Shown: one piece after another, positions 1-5,809 of the stretch | Layout of the letters: each line of letters begins with the position of its first letter | Numbering within the stretch: position 1 is the stretch's first letter | Assembly (NCBI GenBank): GCA_903898475.1 | Contig: CAIUFU010000091.1 | Location: forward strand, 1-5,809 | Reading direction: 5' to 3' | Source: an uncultured Alphaproteobacteria bacterium | GTDB lineage: Bacteria > Pseudomonadota > Alphaproteobacteria > Rickettsiales > UBA1997 | Length of the DNA: 5,809 nt | Notes under the pieces: model-generated | The model's database searches: none | Told to the model about the DNA's origin: nothing | What the model saw: the letters and a program-made list of their open reading frames with translations, nothing else | Translations under genes and position numbers: made by a program

Positions 1-616
1 CTTTCTTGATATTGCAGCCTCTGAAGAAAATCGGGGTGTTATTTTAGATGTTGTAAAAAAAGTTGCTGAGGTTTGTTTCATCCCTTTCACTGTTGGCGGT
101 GGCATTAAAGAAATTCAGGATTTTTCGAACTTACTAAAATGCGGCGCCGATAAAGTTTCGGTAAATAGCGCCGCGATTAAAAACCCCAATTTAATTTCAG
201 AAGCCTCAAATAAATTCGGCGCGCAATGCGTGGTTGTTGCAATTGACGCTAAGAAAAACTCAAGCGGAAATTACGAAATTTTCACTCACGGCGGTAAAGT
301 TCCAACTGGCATTGATGCTATTGAATGGGCCAAAAAAGCCGAAGCTCTGGGCGCTGGAGAATTACTGGTGACTTCAATGGATAAAGATGGCACTAAATCG
401 GGCTACGATTTGGAACTACTGCAAAAAATCACTTCTCAAGTTACAATTCCGGTAATTGCGTCGGGCGGTGTAGGAAATTTAGAGCATTTGCGCGACGGCA
501 TCAAAGCCGGTGCTTCAGCGGTTTTGGCAGCTTCAATTTTTCACTTCAAAGAATATTCGATTAAACAGGCGAAAGATTTTCTAAATCAAAACGGAGTTGC
601 CGTAAGAACTATTTAA
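1..616 (+). CDS. hisF: Imidazole glycerol phosphate synthase, cyclase subunit HisF (5' end cut by window)
   Basis: HisF is the cyclase half of the HisF-HisH enzyme. It uses ammonia from HisH to turn PRFAR into imidazole glycerol phosphate and AICAR, in the cytoplasm, in histidine biosynthesis. The frame is open from base 2 and gives 204 residues ending at TAA 614-616. It starts at FLDI, which matches residue 49 of Thermotoga maritima HisF, so about 48 N-terminal residues, including the first catalytic Asp (D11), lie outside. Visible family motifs are FTVGGGI and GADKVS, then VVVAIDAKK with the second catalytic Asp (D130 in T. maritima; codon 245-247), then TSMDKDGTKSGYD, and the phosphate-binding IASGGVG and LAASIFHF. 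The inferred full length, about 252 residues, is normal for the family. The GTG at 230 is internal, because the reading frame and homology run through it. No hisE or other his gene follows; a secreted-protein gene starts 8 bases downstream. Confidence 0.97.
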   Translation, partial: FLDIAASEENRGVILDVVKKVAEVCFIPFTVGGGIKEIQDFSNLLKCGADKVSVNSAAIKNPNLISEASNKFGAQCVVVAIDAKKNSSGNYEIFTHGGKVPTGIDAIEWAKKAEALGAGELLVTSMDKDGTKSGYDLELLQKITSQVTIPVIASGGVGNLEHLRDGIKAGASAVLAASIFHFKEYSIKQAKDFLNQNGVAVRTI

Positions 617-620
617 GGAG
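615..620 (+). promoter_or_regulatory. Ribosome binding site of the secreted-protein gene
   Basis: AAGGAG lies 4 bases before ATG 625 and overlaps the hisF stop codon TAA 614-616. It is the strongest Shine-Dalgarno match in the window. It supports ATG 625 as the start and fits co-transcription with hisF, because there is no room for a promoter between the two genes. Confidence 0.75.
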
Positions 621-624
621 ATTT

Positions 625-1413
625 ATGGTTCTGAAATTTTTTCTAATTTTTATCACAGCCCTGACGATTTTTGCCGCTGAATCACGCAGCTCTGACGCCG
701 AAGATCTCTACATAAAATCTCGCAATGAATTTCTGAAAAAATATTCGCGCAAAAATCTTGATGCCAGAGTCGAAAAAGAAGAAACCGCTGCCTTGGCGCA
801 GTTGGAAAAACTTTTAACGCAGGCGATTGGTCCGATTAAATTTTCTAGTGAGTTTGGAGAAATTAACCTAGCTCTCTCGCCATATGATGATGGCACTCAC
901 ATTTACGGCAATGTTGATGGGTTAAACTTTGCCTCAGATAAAAAAATCTTCTTCGCCACCACTAAAACAATTCTCACCGACTATTTATCGAAGCATAAAG
1001 AACTGCCGAAAGATTTTGAAAGTCTGTTCAAATCCGACAAATTCTATTCGCAAATTTTCAATAATGACGCCGCCTTTAGTGGATATTTAGAACTTCCAAT
1101 CAAGAGCACCGACCTAAAAAATTCTCGCGCCTTTCTAGTGCTCAACGCCCAAGATATTGGTGCCTTTCCACCAAATAGTTTGATCGTCATCACAACGCGC
1201 GCTGATAAAATTTTTGCCGCTAAAATTGATCTAGATCCTGAGATCGAAAATTCCGTCATGCAAATTGATGCCTGTGAAAAAGCTTGGGCGGAAAATAAAA
1301 GTGATGAGGTGAATTTTAAGGCTTACAAAAGTTGCTTCGCTGCTAAAGCTAAAGATGAGAAGTTCTTTTTAGATCTAATCTCGCAAGCCCAGAAGATTGT
1401 TGACCAGTTCTAA
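625..1413 (+). CDS. Predicted secreted (periplasmic) protein of unknown function
   Basis: I do not recognise this 262-residue protein. The N-terminus looks like a Sec signal peptide: a short basic start (MVLK), a hydrophobic stretch FFLIFITALTIF, and small residues (A17, A18) before a polar, charged region, so cleavage near residue 17-18 is likely. No Cys follows the hydrophobic stretch, so it is not a lipoprotein. The mature part starts with a charged, probably helical segment (about residues 22-68) and continues as a mixed domain with no further membrane segment. The only two cysteines, C217 and C237, lie near the C-terminus and could form a disulfide after export. The start is supported by AAGGAG 4 bases upstream. 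The gene sits 8 bases behind hisF, and its TAA overlaps the stop of the convergent regulator gene. Co-transcription with hisF is inferred; a role in histidine synthesis is not implied. Confidence is high for a real exported protein, none for a function. Confidence 0.85.
   Translation: MVLKFFLIFITALTIFAAESRSSDAEDLYIKSRNEFLKKYSRKNLDARVEKEETAALAQLEKLLTQAIGPIKFSSEFGEINLALSPYDDGTHIYGNVDGLNFASDKKIFFATTKTILTDYLSKHKELPKDFESLFKSDKFYSQIFNNDAAFSGYLELPIKSTDLKNSRAFLVLNAQDIGAFPPNSLIVITTRADKIFAAKIDLDPEIENSVMQIDACEKAWAENKSDEVNFKAYKSCFAAKAKDEKFFLDLISQAQKIVDQF
1410..1413. other. Convergent overlap of two stop codons
   Basis: The four bases CTAA hold the TAA (1411-1413) of the + strand secreted-protein gene and, on the other strand, the TAG (1412-1410) of the regulator gene. 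Any terminator for either transcription unit must therefore lie inside the opposing coding sequence, so the 3' ends of the two mRNAs are probably complementary. Confidence 0.9.
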
Positions 1414-1838
1414 GAATAAGCGTGTTTAATCTTCTTTTCTTTGGCCTTAGCAATTGATGTGGCGAGTGCTACGAGGTGTTTTTTTGATTGGGGATCTTCG
1501 ATGCGGTTAAAAGCACGAACTAGCGGTAGTATCTCTTTATTGAAAGATGTCAGATTTTTTTCCTGTTTTTTGCTTGGCTTAAAATCGTAATTGTAATAGC
1601 TGCGATCGGCCTTGAGGCCTTCAAAGAAAGCATCCATAGGTCTTTCAAGAATTTGTGAAAATTCGAAAAGGCGGCTGGCGCAAATTCTATTTTTAGCTTT
1701 TTCGTATTTTTGAATTTGTTGAAAGGTTACTCCAACCAGCTCTCCCAGCTTCTCTTGGCTTAATCCTGAAACCAAACGAAGCTCACGAAGTTTGGATGCG
1801 ATGTGAATATCAACGGGTGTGATTTTGTCTAATAACAT
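1410..1838 (-). CDS. XRE-family helix-turn-helix transcriptional regulator (lnt-linked alphaproteobacterial type)
   Basis: This 142-residue cytoplasmic protein carries an N-terminal HTH_3/Cro-CI domain at about residues 10-74. SQEKLGELVG (27-36) is the second helix, and TFQQIQKYEKAKNR (38-51) is the recognition helix region with the usual QxxxxE pattern. A charged linker follows (about 85-95), then a C-terminal helical segment at about 98-131 (LPLVRAFNRIEDPQSKKHL), which I recognise from alphaproteobacterial homologs as the LVRAxxRIxDP region. In many Alphaproteobacteria this gene lies between lnt and metK; here lnt is upstream as expected, but metK is absent and a convergent gene follows. 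ATG 1838 is chosen because it sits just ahead of the conserved PVDIH start. The gene overlaps the lnt end by 29 bases and has only a weak ribosome site, so coupling to lnt translation is likely. Target genes cannot be inferred. Confidence 0.93.
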   Translation of the reverse strand: MLLDKITPVDIHIASKLRELRLVSGLSQEKLGELVGVTFQQIQKYEKAKNRICASRLFEFSQILERPMDAFFEGLKADRSYYNYDFKPSKKQEKNLTSFNKEILPLVRAFNRIEDPQSKKHLVALATSIAKAKEKKIKHAYS

Positions 1839-3372
1839 GGGCGATCTTGGCTAAAAGGATTAGGAGTAACAATGTTGTTACAGCAAGTAACAGCAAGGGT
1901 CCATACCTATATTTCTCATAAATTGTTGGATCAAGATTCTCGATTAAATTTACATCAACTATCCCAGATTGATTCAAATTGATTTCATCTATCACTCGAC
2001 CAAATGGATCGATAAATGCCGTGATTCCTGTATTGGCAACGCGCGCCATTGAAATTCCATATTCAATTGAGCGCATTTTACTCATGTCGAAATGCTGGTA
2101 AGGGCCAGAGCTATTGCCGAACCACGCGTCATTGGTAAGGTTGACCAATAAATCAGGACGGGAATTTTTATTCACCACCTCATCAGAAAAAATCACTTCG
2201 TAGCAAACTAGCGGACTAAATGAAAAGCCTTGTGCTGCAATAGTTTGCGGCCCATCACCTTCGCTAAAACCCATGGCGCCTTCGGTGATTTTTTCAATGA
2301 AAGGCAAATATTCTTGCAAAGGTATATACTCGCCAAAAGGCACTAAATGGTGCTTGTCGTAGGCATTGACCACGCCATTTTTATTTAATGTAAATACACT
2401 ATTCCAAGCGTTTGAAACCCAAGTTTTGCTTTTGTCGCCATAGCCCAGACGCAGCGCGCCGGTAATTAAAACGCCATTTGGCGGAGTTGCCTCGCGCAGC
2501 TTAGTCAACAATTCAGAGCCTTCTTCAATTGCGTAAGGTACGGCAGTTTCTGACCAAATCACTGCCGAAATATCTTTGAGACTTTTCGAATTTGTTAGCT
2601 CGATATGCTTTAAAAGGTTTTGATATTTTTCTTCACCGTCCCATTTCATCTCTTGCTTAATATTAGCCTGAACCAGACGCAGCTTGATTTTATTGTCAGT
2701 TTTTAGAGCAAATTCATCAACGCGCAAATAACCAAAAATGGCAATTACGATTAAAAGTTTGATCAGCAAAAAAGCTGAGACTTTGTCCAAAAAGGTATTT
2801 TTGTAGAGAAAGAAAATCGGAAATAGCGAAATTAAAACCGCAAAAAGACTGAGCCCGTAAATACCAAAGATGCTGGCAGTTTGCGCAAAATGAATGTCGA
2901 ACATCCAAACGTAACCAAGCAAATTCCACGGAAATCCGGTGAAAAGTTCAGAGCGCAAAATTTCAAAAAAGACCCAACAGAAAGAAAAAATGGCGATTTT
3001 TTGGTAGTTGAAAGTGAGATTAAATTTCTCCAGCAAAAATTTGTAACTAAGCGCAAACAAAGCCAGATAAAGCGCCAGAGTCGATGGAATTAAGGTGAGA
3101 GCAAAAGGAATTAGCCAAGCAAAACTCGCCGCATCGACCAAAAGTGAAATTGCGATCCAATAAATTCCGGTCAAAAAATAACCAAAACCGAAAGCAAAAC
3201 CGAGCCAAAAAATCTCTTTTCTTTTTTTGGCTTTTTCGAGCAACGCGTAAAAAACCGACAAAGAAATCGGCGCCGCAATAAAAAAATGCAAAGGCGCAAA
3301 AGCCAGACTGCAAAATCCTCCGGCAAGCAAGGCAATTAGAAATTTATTCTGCCAAAATTTATTTTTTTTCAT
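1810..3372 (-). CDS. lnt: Apolipoprotein N-acyltransferase Lnt
   Basis: Lnt is an inner-membrane enzyme that moves an acyl chain from a phospholipid to the N-terminal Cys of apolipoproteins, the last step of lipoprotein maturation before Lol sorting. The protein has 520 residues, normal for the family. The N-terminal part (about 10-215) is rich in membrane helices and contains the typical GFPWNLLGY (146-154). A nitrilase-fold periplasmic domain follows (about 230-480), and a last membrane helix at about 490-512 leads to a basic tail. The catalytic triad is complete: E275 in VIWSETAVPY, K340 in YDKHHLVPFGEY and C390 in LVCYE. E348, Y391 and E392, equivalents of important E. coli residues, are also present. 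ATG 3372 overlaps the upstream glycosyltransferase gene by 14 bases, and the end overlaps the regulator gene by 29. Codons 2-4 form a run of eight A's. It is probably in one operon with its neighbours. The function is secure. Confidence 0.97.
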   Translation of the reverse strand: MKKNKFWQNKFLIALLAGGFCSLAFAPLHFFIAAPISLSVFYALLEKAKKRKEIFWLGFAFGFGYFLTGIYWIAISLLVDAASFAWLIPFALTLIPSTLALYLALFALSYKFLLEKFNLTFNYQKIAIFSFCWVFFEILRSELFTGFPWNLLGYVWMFDIHFAQTASIFGIYGLSLFAVLISLFPIFFLYKNTFLDKVSAFLLIKLLIVIAIFGYLRVDEFALKTDNKIKLRLVQANIKQEMKWDGEEKYQNLLKHIELTNSKSLKDISAVIWSETAVPYAIEEGSELLTKLREATPPNGVLITGALRLGYGDKSKTWVSNAWNSVFTLNKNGVVNAYDKHHLVPFGEYIPLQEYLPFIEKITEGAMGFSEGDGPQTIAAQGFSFSPLVCYEVIFSDEVVNKNSRPDLLVNLTNDAWFGNSSGPYQHFDMSKMRSIEYGISMARVANTGITAFIDPFGRVIDEINLNQSGIVDVNLIENLDPTIYEKYRYGPLLLLAVTTLLLLILLAKIAHVIRQNHTR

Positions 3373-5326
3373 TTCTTACGTAAACCTCAAAATCATGCTC
3401 AACTATTATGGTTGTTGGCTTTACCTCATCAAATATAGTTTTTTCTTGAGAGAAATTTATTCTTTTTGGATTGGCAATTTTACGCAAAAGAATGACCTGA
3501 TTTTCGAAATGAAAATTTTGCAAAAACATTTTTTTAAAAAGCGGATCCAAAAAATAATATTCCAAAGTGCCAATTAGGCAGCGGTCTTTTTTGTCTAAAG
3601 ATTCTGGTGTGTTATTAATGAAAATCACTTTGACGTTGGGATTTTTCACCTGATTTTTTACATCATCAAAAAGATAAGAAAGAGTAAGAACTTGATCTAA
3701 ATCATCAGTTGCAAACATTTTAGCATTTCCAGCCAAGCCTCTGTTTGCCTGAATTGAAGCTACATGATATTTTTGGTAATCGGTTTTTTCTAAATAATTA
3801 ATCAGTGGAAATTGATGGGCGTTTAAAATTGAAATCATCAAAATTCCGTCAGTTTTTTGTGGGGCAAATTCGTGAGAATAATAAGCCACCATGTCGGATA
3901 ATTTATTTGGAAAAGTGCTTTTGCTGCCGCGGATGCTTTCAACGATTGAGTTTGTGTAAGCGTAGAACAAGCATGAAATTACTGAGCAAATTACAAAAAC
4001 TGAAAGTGGCGAAAATTTGGGTAAAAATTTGCGTTCGAAGAAAAACAAAATCACGAATAAACTGCAAAGATTAAGCGCCACGTAAGCTGAGCCGCCAAAG
4101 GCTTGCGCAGAAAGGATTGTGATCAAAAATAAAGCTAAAATTAGCGTCGCAAAAGCTAGATTCTTGCCGAGAGATTTTTTGACCAAAATAAAAGGATAGA
4201 TCAGAGCTAATGCCCACCAAAGATTGATGATTCCGCCAACGCCAAAAATTGCGACGGGCAACATTTCCAAATCAAACATCGGCAAAAAAGCTACGCCGCA
4301 AATGATGAAGAGATTTTTAGAAAGTCGAATTTGTTTTGATTGAACCAGATCAAAAATAAATTTTAGAAAGCAGCTTGTGGCAGCTGCAAAAAATATTGTG
4401 ATTTGATCAACTGTGCCAATGTTTTCTAGCAAGATCAGCGAAGATGCGCCAAGAAAAAACAAGATTAAAATTTTGTCGTTAGGATCTGGTTTGAGGCGCG
4501 AGAAAATTAAAAAAATTAAAGAAAAAATTGCGATTCTTGAACCAAAATGGCGCCATAAATTTTCTACAAAGACTGATAAATCATCGTAGGCGGCGTAGGT
4601 TTTTGGCCACATCGGCACGATAAATTCAAAAAATTCTGGCGTGAATTTTAGCATCAAAAACAAATAGATCGCACCGATCAAAATCATAACAAATTTGTCG
4701 AGATGCGAGGCTGCTTTCTTTTGAAAAAAATATTTTAACTCAATGAATAAAATCAAAATTAGGTAATGCGGCTTAATGCAGGGCATCAATCCCATCAGGC
4801 ATCCGCGCTGGATTAATTCTTTTTTCGTGAGGATGGTTTTTCTCTCAAAAGAAAATGCCAAATAAGGGTAAAGTGCGATTAAAAGCAGGCTGGTTTTAGT
4901 GCCAAATTCGCCGCTTTGTAGAGCGTAGGGACGTAAGAAAAAACCCAGAAAAAAACTGATAATCAGCAAATTGTAATGCGCCTTATTTTCGTAGAGCGTG
5001 GTTTTTTTTAAGATTTGCGCCGACCAAAAAATTGCAGCAAGAGCGAGAGAATTAATGACAATCTCAGAAAGAATAATCGGGCTTAGATGCAGTAATTGAG
5101 ATAGTTGGTGCTGCGCGGCGTAGAAGTAAAATGACAGCGGAAAATTACTTTCAAAAAAGTCGTAATAATATTTGCCGCCGTGGACAATTTTTTTGCCCAA
5201 ATTCAAATAAATGCCAGTGTCAGCGCCAATGTCGATTTGTGAACGCAAAAAAATGCTGAGCAAAAAAATGACGCTGCAGGATAAATTTAGAAATAAATTT
5301 GAGTGAAAAAAATTTTTATTGGTCAT
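3359..5326 (-). CDS. Polytopic GT-C-type glycosyltransferase (GT39/PMT_2-like)
   Basis: This 655-residue integral membrane protein is probably a polyprenyl-phosphate-sugar-dependent transferase working on the periplasmic side. After the first membrane helix (about residues 12-28) comes GADTGIYLNLGKKI, with a candidate catalytic Asp at 36 as in the acidic first-loop motif of GT-C enzymes, followed by YYYDFFESNFPLSFYFY, which resembles the DFF(D/E)xNxP segment of family 39-like proteins. A KP pair (185-186) sits in a later helix. By eye there are about 13-14 membrane helices up to residue 455, then a soluble tail of about 200 residues ending in EVYVR. ATG 5326 is preferred: it overlaps the upstream gene by 11 bases. 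A TTG at 5359 would add 11 residues but has no ribosome site. The tail matches that of the upstream gene, so the two are tandem paralogs. Donor and acceptor are unknown; lipid A, another envelope glycan or a protein are all possible. Confidence 0.82.
   Translation of the reverse strand: MTNKNFFHSNLFLNLSCSVIFLLSIFLRSQIDIGADTGIYLNLGKKIVHGGKYYYDFFESNFPLSFYFYAAQHQLSQLLHLSPIILSEIVINSLALAAIFWSAQILKKTTLYENKAHYNLLIISFFLGFFLRPYALQSGEFGTKTSLLLIALYPYLAFSFERKTILTKKELIQRGCLMGLMPCIKPHYLILILFIELKYFFQKKAASHLDKFVMILIGAIYLFLMLKFTPEFFEFIVPMWPKTYAAYDDLSVFVENLWRHFGSRIAIFSLIFLIFSRLKPDPNDKILILFFLGASSLILLENIGTVDQITIFFAAATSCFLKFIFDLVQSKQIRLSKNLFIICGVAFLPMFDLEMLPVAIFGVGGIINLWWALALIYPFILVKKSLGKNLAFATLILALFLITILSAQAFGGSAYVALNLCSLFVILFFFERKFLPKFSPLSVFVICSVISCLFYAYTNSIVESIRGSKSTFPNKLSDMVAYYSHEFAPQKTDGILMISILNAHQFPLINYLEKTDYQKYHVASIQANRGLAGNAKMFATDDLDQVLTLSYLFDDVKNQVKNPNVKVIFINNTPESLDKKDRCLIGTLEYYFLDPLFKKMFLQNFHFENQVILLRKIANPKRINFSQEKTIFDEVKPTTIIVEHDFEVYVRNEKK
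3385..3388 (-). promoter_or_regulatory. Probable ribosome binding site of lnt, inside the upstream gene
   Basis: On the minus strand GAGG lies 12 bases before ATG 3372, within the EV codons near the end of the glycosyltransferase gene. The spacing is long, and a nearer AAGAA could also help. Because the stop of the upstream gene lies 14 bases into lnt, reinitiation by terminating ribosomes is an alternative way to start translation. Confidence 0.4.
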
Positions 5327-5809
5327 TTTTTCTAATATAAACCTCAACTTCAGCGTCAATGAAATCAGTGCTTTGAGGCAATTCTAAAGTGTTATTGTCG
5401 TCAAAAAATTTTACTTCTTTTTCGGCTTTTTGCAGCGTGATTATTTGATTGAGAAAAACGTAATTCTGCAAAAAAACTTTTTTAAATTCAGGGTCGCGCA
5501 AATAATATTCGAGAAAATTTATGGCGCAGCGGTCAAAGCTAATTTGATTTTTTTCGACAAAAATTAATTTATTTTCTTTGCGTTCAATTTGTTGTTTCAG
5601 CCTAGAAAACAAATAGTTGTCGGTCTCACTCATTTTATTTGAACCGCTAATTTTTTCATAAAGTGGGCCAAGATGCAGCGATGGTAAATGATTCGATTTT
5701 TTTGTGTAATTGCTTGCGGGATAAGTTGCGGCGATTCGGCTTGAAATGATTGTGATCTCGTCATTTTCGCGAGTGGTGCTTTTGATTTGCGTGATTATTT
5801 GATTATTTA
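5316..5809 (-). CDS. C-terminal part of a second glycosyltransferase-like membrane protein (cut by window)
   Basis: The frame is open from the right edge to TAA at 5318-5316 and gives 163 residues, so this is the tail of a longer protein, not a short gene starting at ATG 5633. No membrane helix is visible, consistent with the soluble C-terminal region of a GT-C protein. Residues 16-34 read DEITIISSRIAATYPASNY, which resembles the P-x-x-NY region of family 39-like glycosyltransferases as I recall them, and aligns with the PLINY region of the downstream protein. Residues 92-127 (DRC ... LEYY ... DP.FKK.FLQN ... NQ) share 23 of 36 positions with the downstream gene, and both proteins end in EVYxR. 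It overlaps the downstream start by 11 bases. The full length is inferred to be similar to its paralog (about 650 residues); the catalytic N-terminal part is outside the window, so activity cannot be judged. Confidence 0.8.
   Translation of the reverse strand, partial: NNQIITQIKSTTRENDEITIISSRIAATYPASNYTKKSNHLPSLHLGPLYEKISGSNKMSETDNYLFSRLKQQIERKENKLIFVEKNQISFDRCAINFLEYYLRDPEFKKVFLQNYVFLNQIITLQKAEKEVKFFDDNNTLELPQSTDFIDAEVEVYIRKNDQ
5342..5345 (-). promoter_or_regulatory. Possible ribosome binding site of the glycosyltransferase gene, inside the upstream paralog
   Basis: GAGG on the minus strand lies 15 bases before ATG 5326, in the EV codons of the upstream gene. The spacing is too long for a strong site, so coupling through the 11-base overlap may matter more. 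The same arrangement precedes lnt. Confidence 0.3.

Noticed and set aside
230..616. A short gene starting at GTG 230
   Set aside because: HisF homology and the open frame continue to base 2, so this codon is an internal valine in VVVAID.
708..1259. Minus-strand open frames opposite the secreted-protein gene
   Set aside because: The + strand frame has a strong ribosome site, a signal peptide and full length. The antisense frames are short and featureless.
2717..3313. Several open frames of 70-88 codons on both strands inside lnt
   Set aside because: They lie wholly within a well-conserved gene, give low-complexity Phe/Cys/Arg-rich products and have no recognisable domain.
3395..4074. Plus-strand open frames (3395-3577, 3805-4074) opposite the glycosyltransferase gene
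   Set aside because: They are antisense to a long, motif-bearing coding region and show no domain, signal or ribosome site.
3359..5326. Similarity of the first residues of the glycosyltransferase (MTNKNFF) and Lnt (MKKNKFW)
   Set aside because: It is short, AT-driven Lys/Asn/Phe codon use, and the proteins are otherwise unrelated, so it is likely chance.
3359..5359. TTG start at 5359 for the glycosyltransferase
   Set aside because: It has no ribosome site and would give a 44-base overlap. ATG 5326 gives a short 11-base overlap like the lnt junction and leaves the first membrane helix intact.
5316..5633. A stand-alone 105-residue gene starting at ATG 5633
   Set aside because: The same frame stays open to the window edge, and the upstream residues align with the paralog (P-x-x-NY region), so this ATG is internal to a longer protein.

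Overview
The window looks like chromosomal DNA from an AT-rich Gram-negative bacterium, most likely an alphaproteobacterium. Lnt implies an outer membrane with triacylated lipoproteins. The XRE regulator directly behind lnt belongs to a family and gene order that I know from Alphaproteobacteria. The exact lineage cannot be read from 5.8 kb. No RNA gene, insertion sequence, CRISPR array or phage gene was seen.

Layout: on the + strand, a 5'-truncated hisF (histidine biosynthesis, 1-616) is followed after 8 bases by an unrecognised gene for a secreted protein (625-1413). It meets, tail to tail, a run of four minus-strand genes that enters from the right edge. In transcription order these are: the C-terminal end of a glycosyltransferase-like protein (5809-5316, cut by the window); a complete GT-C-type membrane glycosyltransferase (5326-3359); lnt, apolipoprotein N-acyltransferase (3372-1810); and an XRE-family regulator (1838-1410). 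The two glycosyltransferase-like genes are tandem paralogs, with 23 of 36 identical residues in a conserved C-terminal block.

The window is almost completely coding, with only 8 bases (617-624) outside genes. All three junctions in the minus-strand run overlap, by 11, 14 and 29 bases, and the two opposing runs overlap by their stop codons (4 bases). This suggests one translationally coupled envelope operon: membrane sugar transfer, then lipoprotein N-acylation, then a DNA-binding regulator. Its promoter lies outside the window. The + strand pair is the end of a histidine operon that has picked up, or always carried, a periplasmic protein of unknown role.

The observations most worth following are the tandem glycosyltransferase duplication, in which the conserved tail of each copy also carries the start region of the next gene, and the unknown exported protein behind hisF. 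I did not find convincing evidence of a wholly new system.
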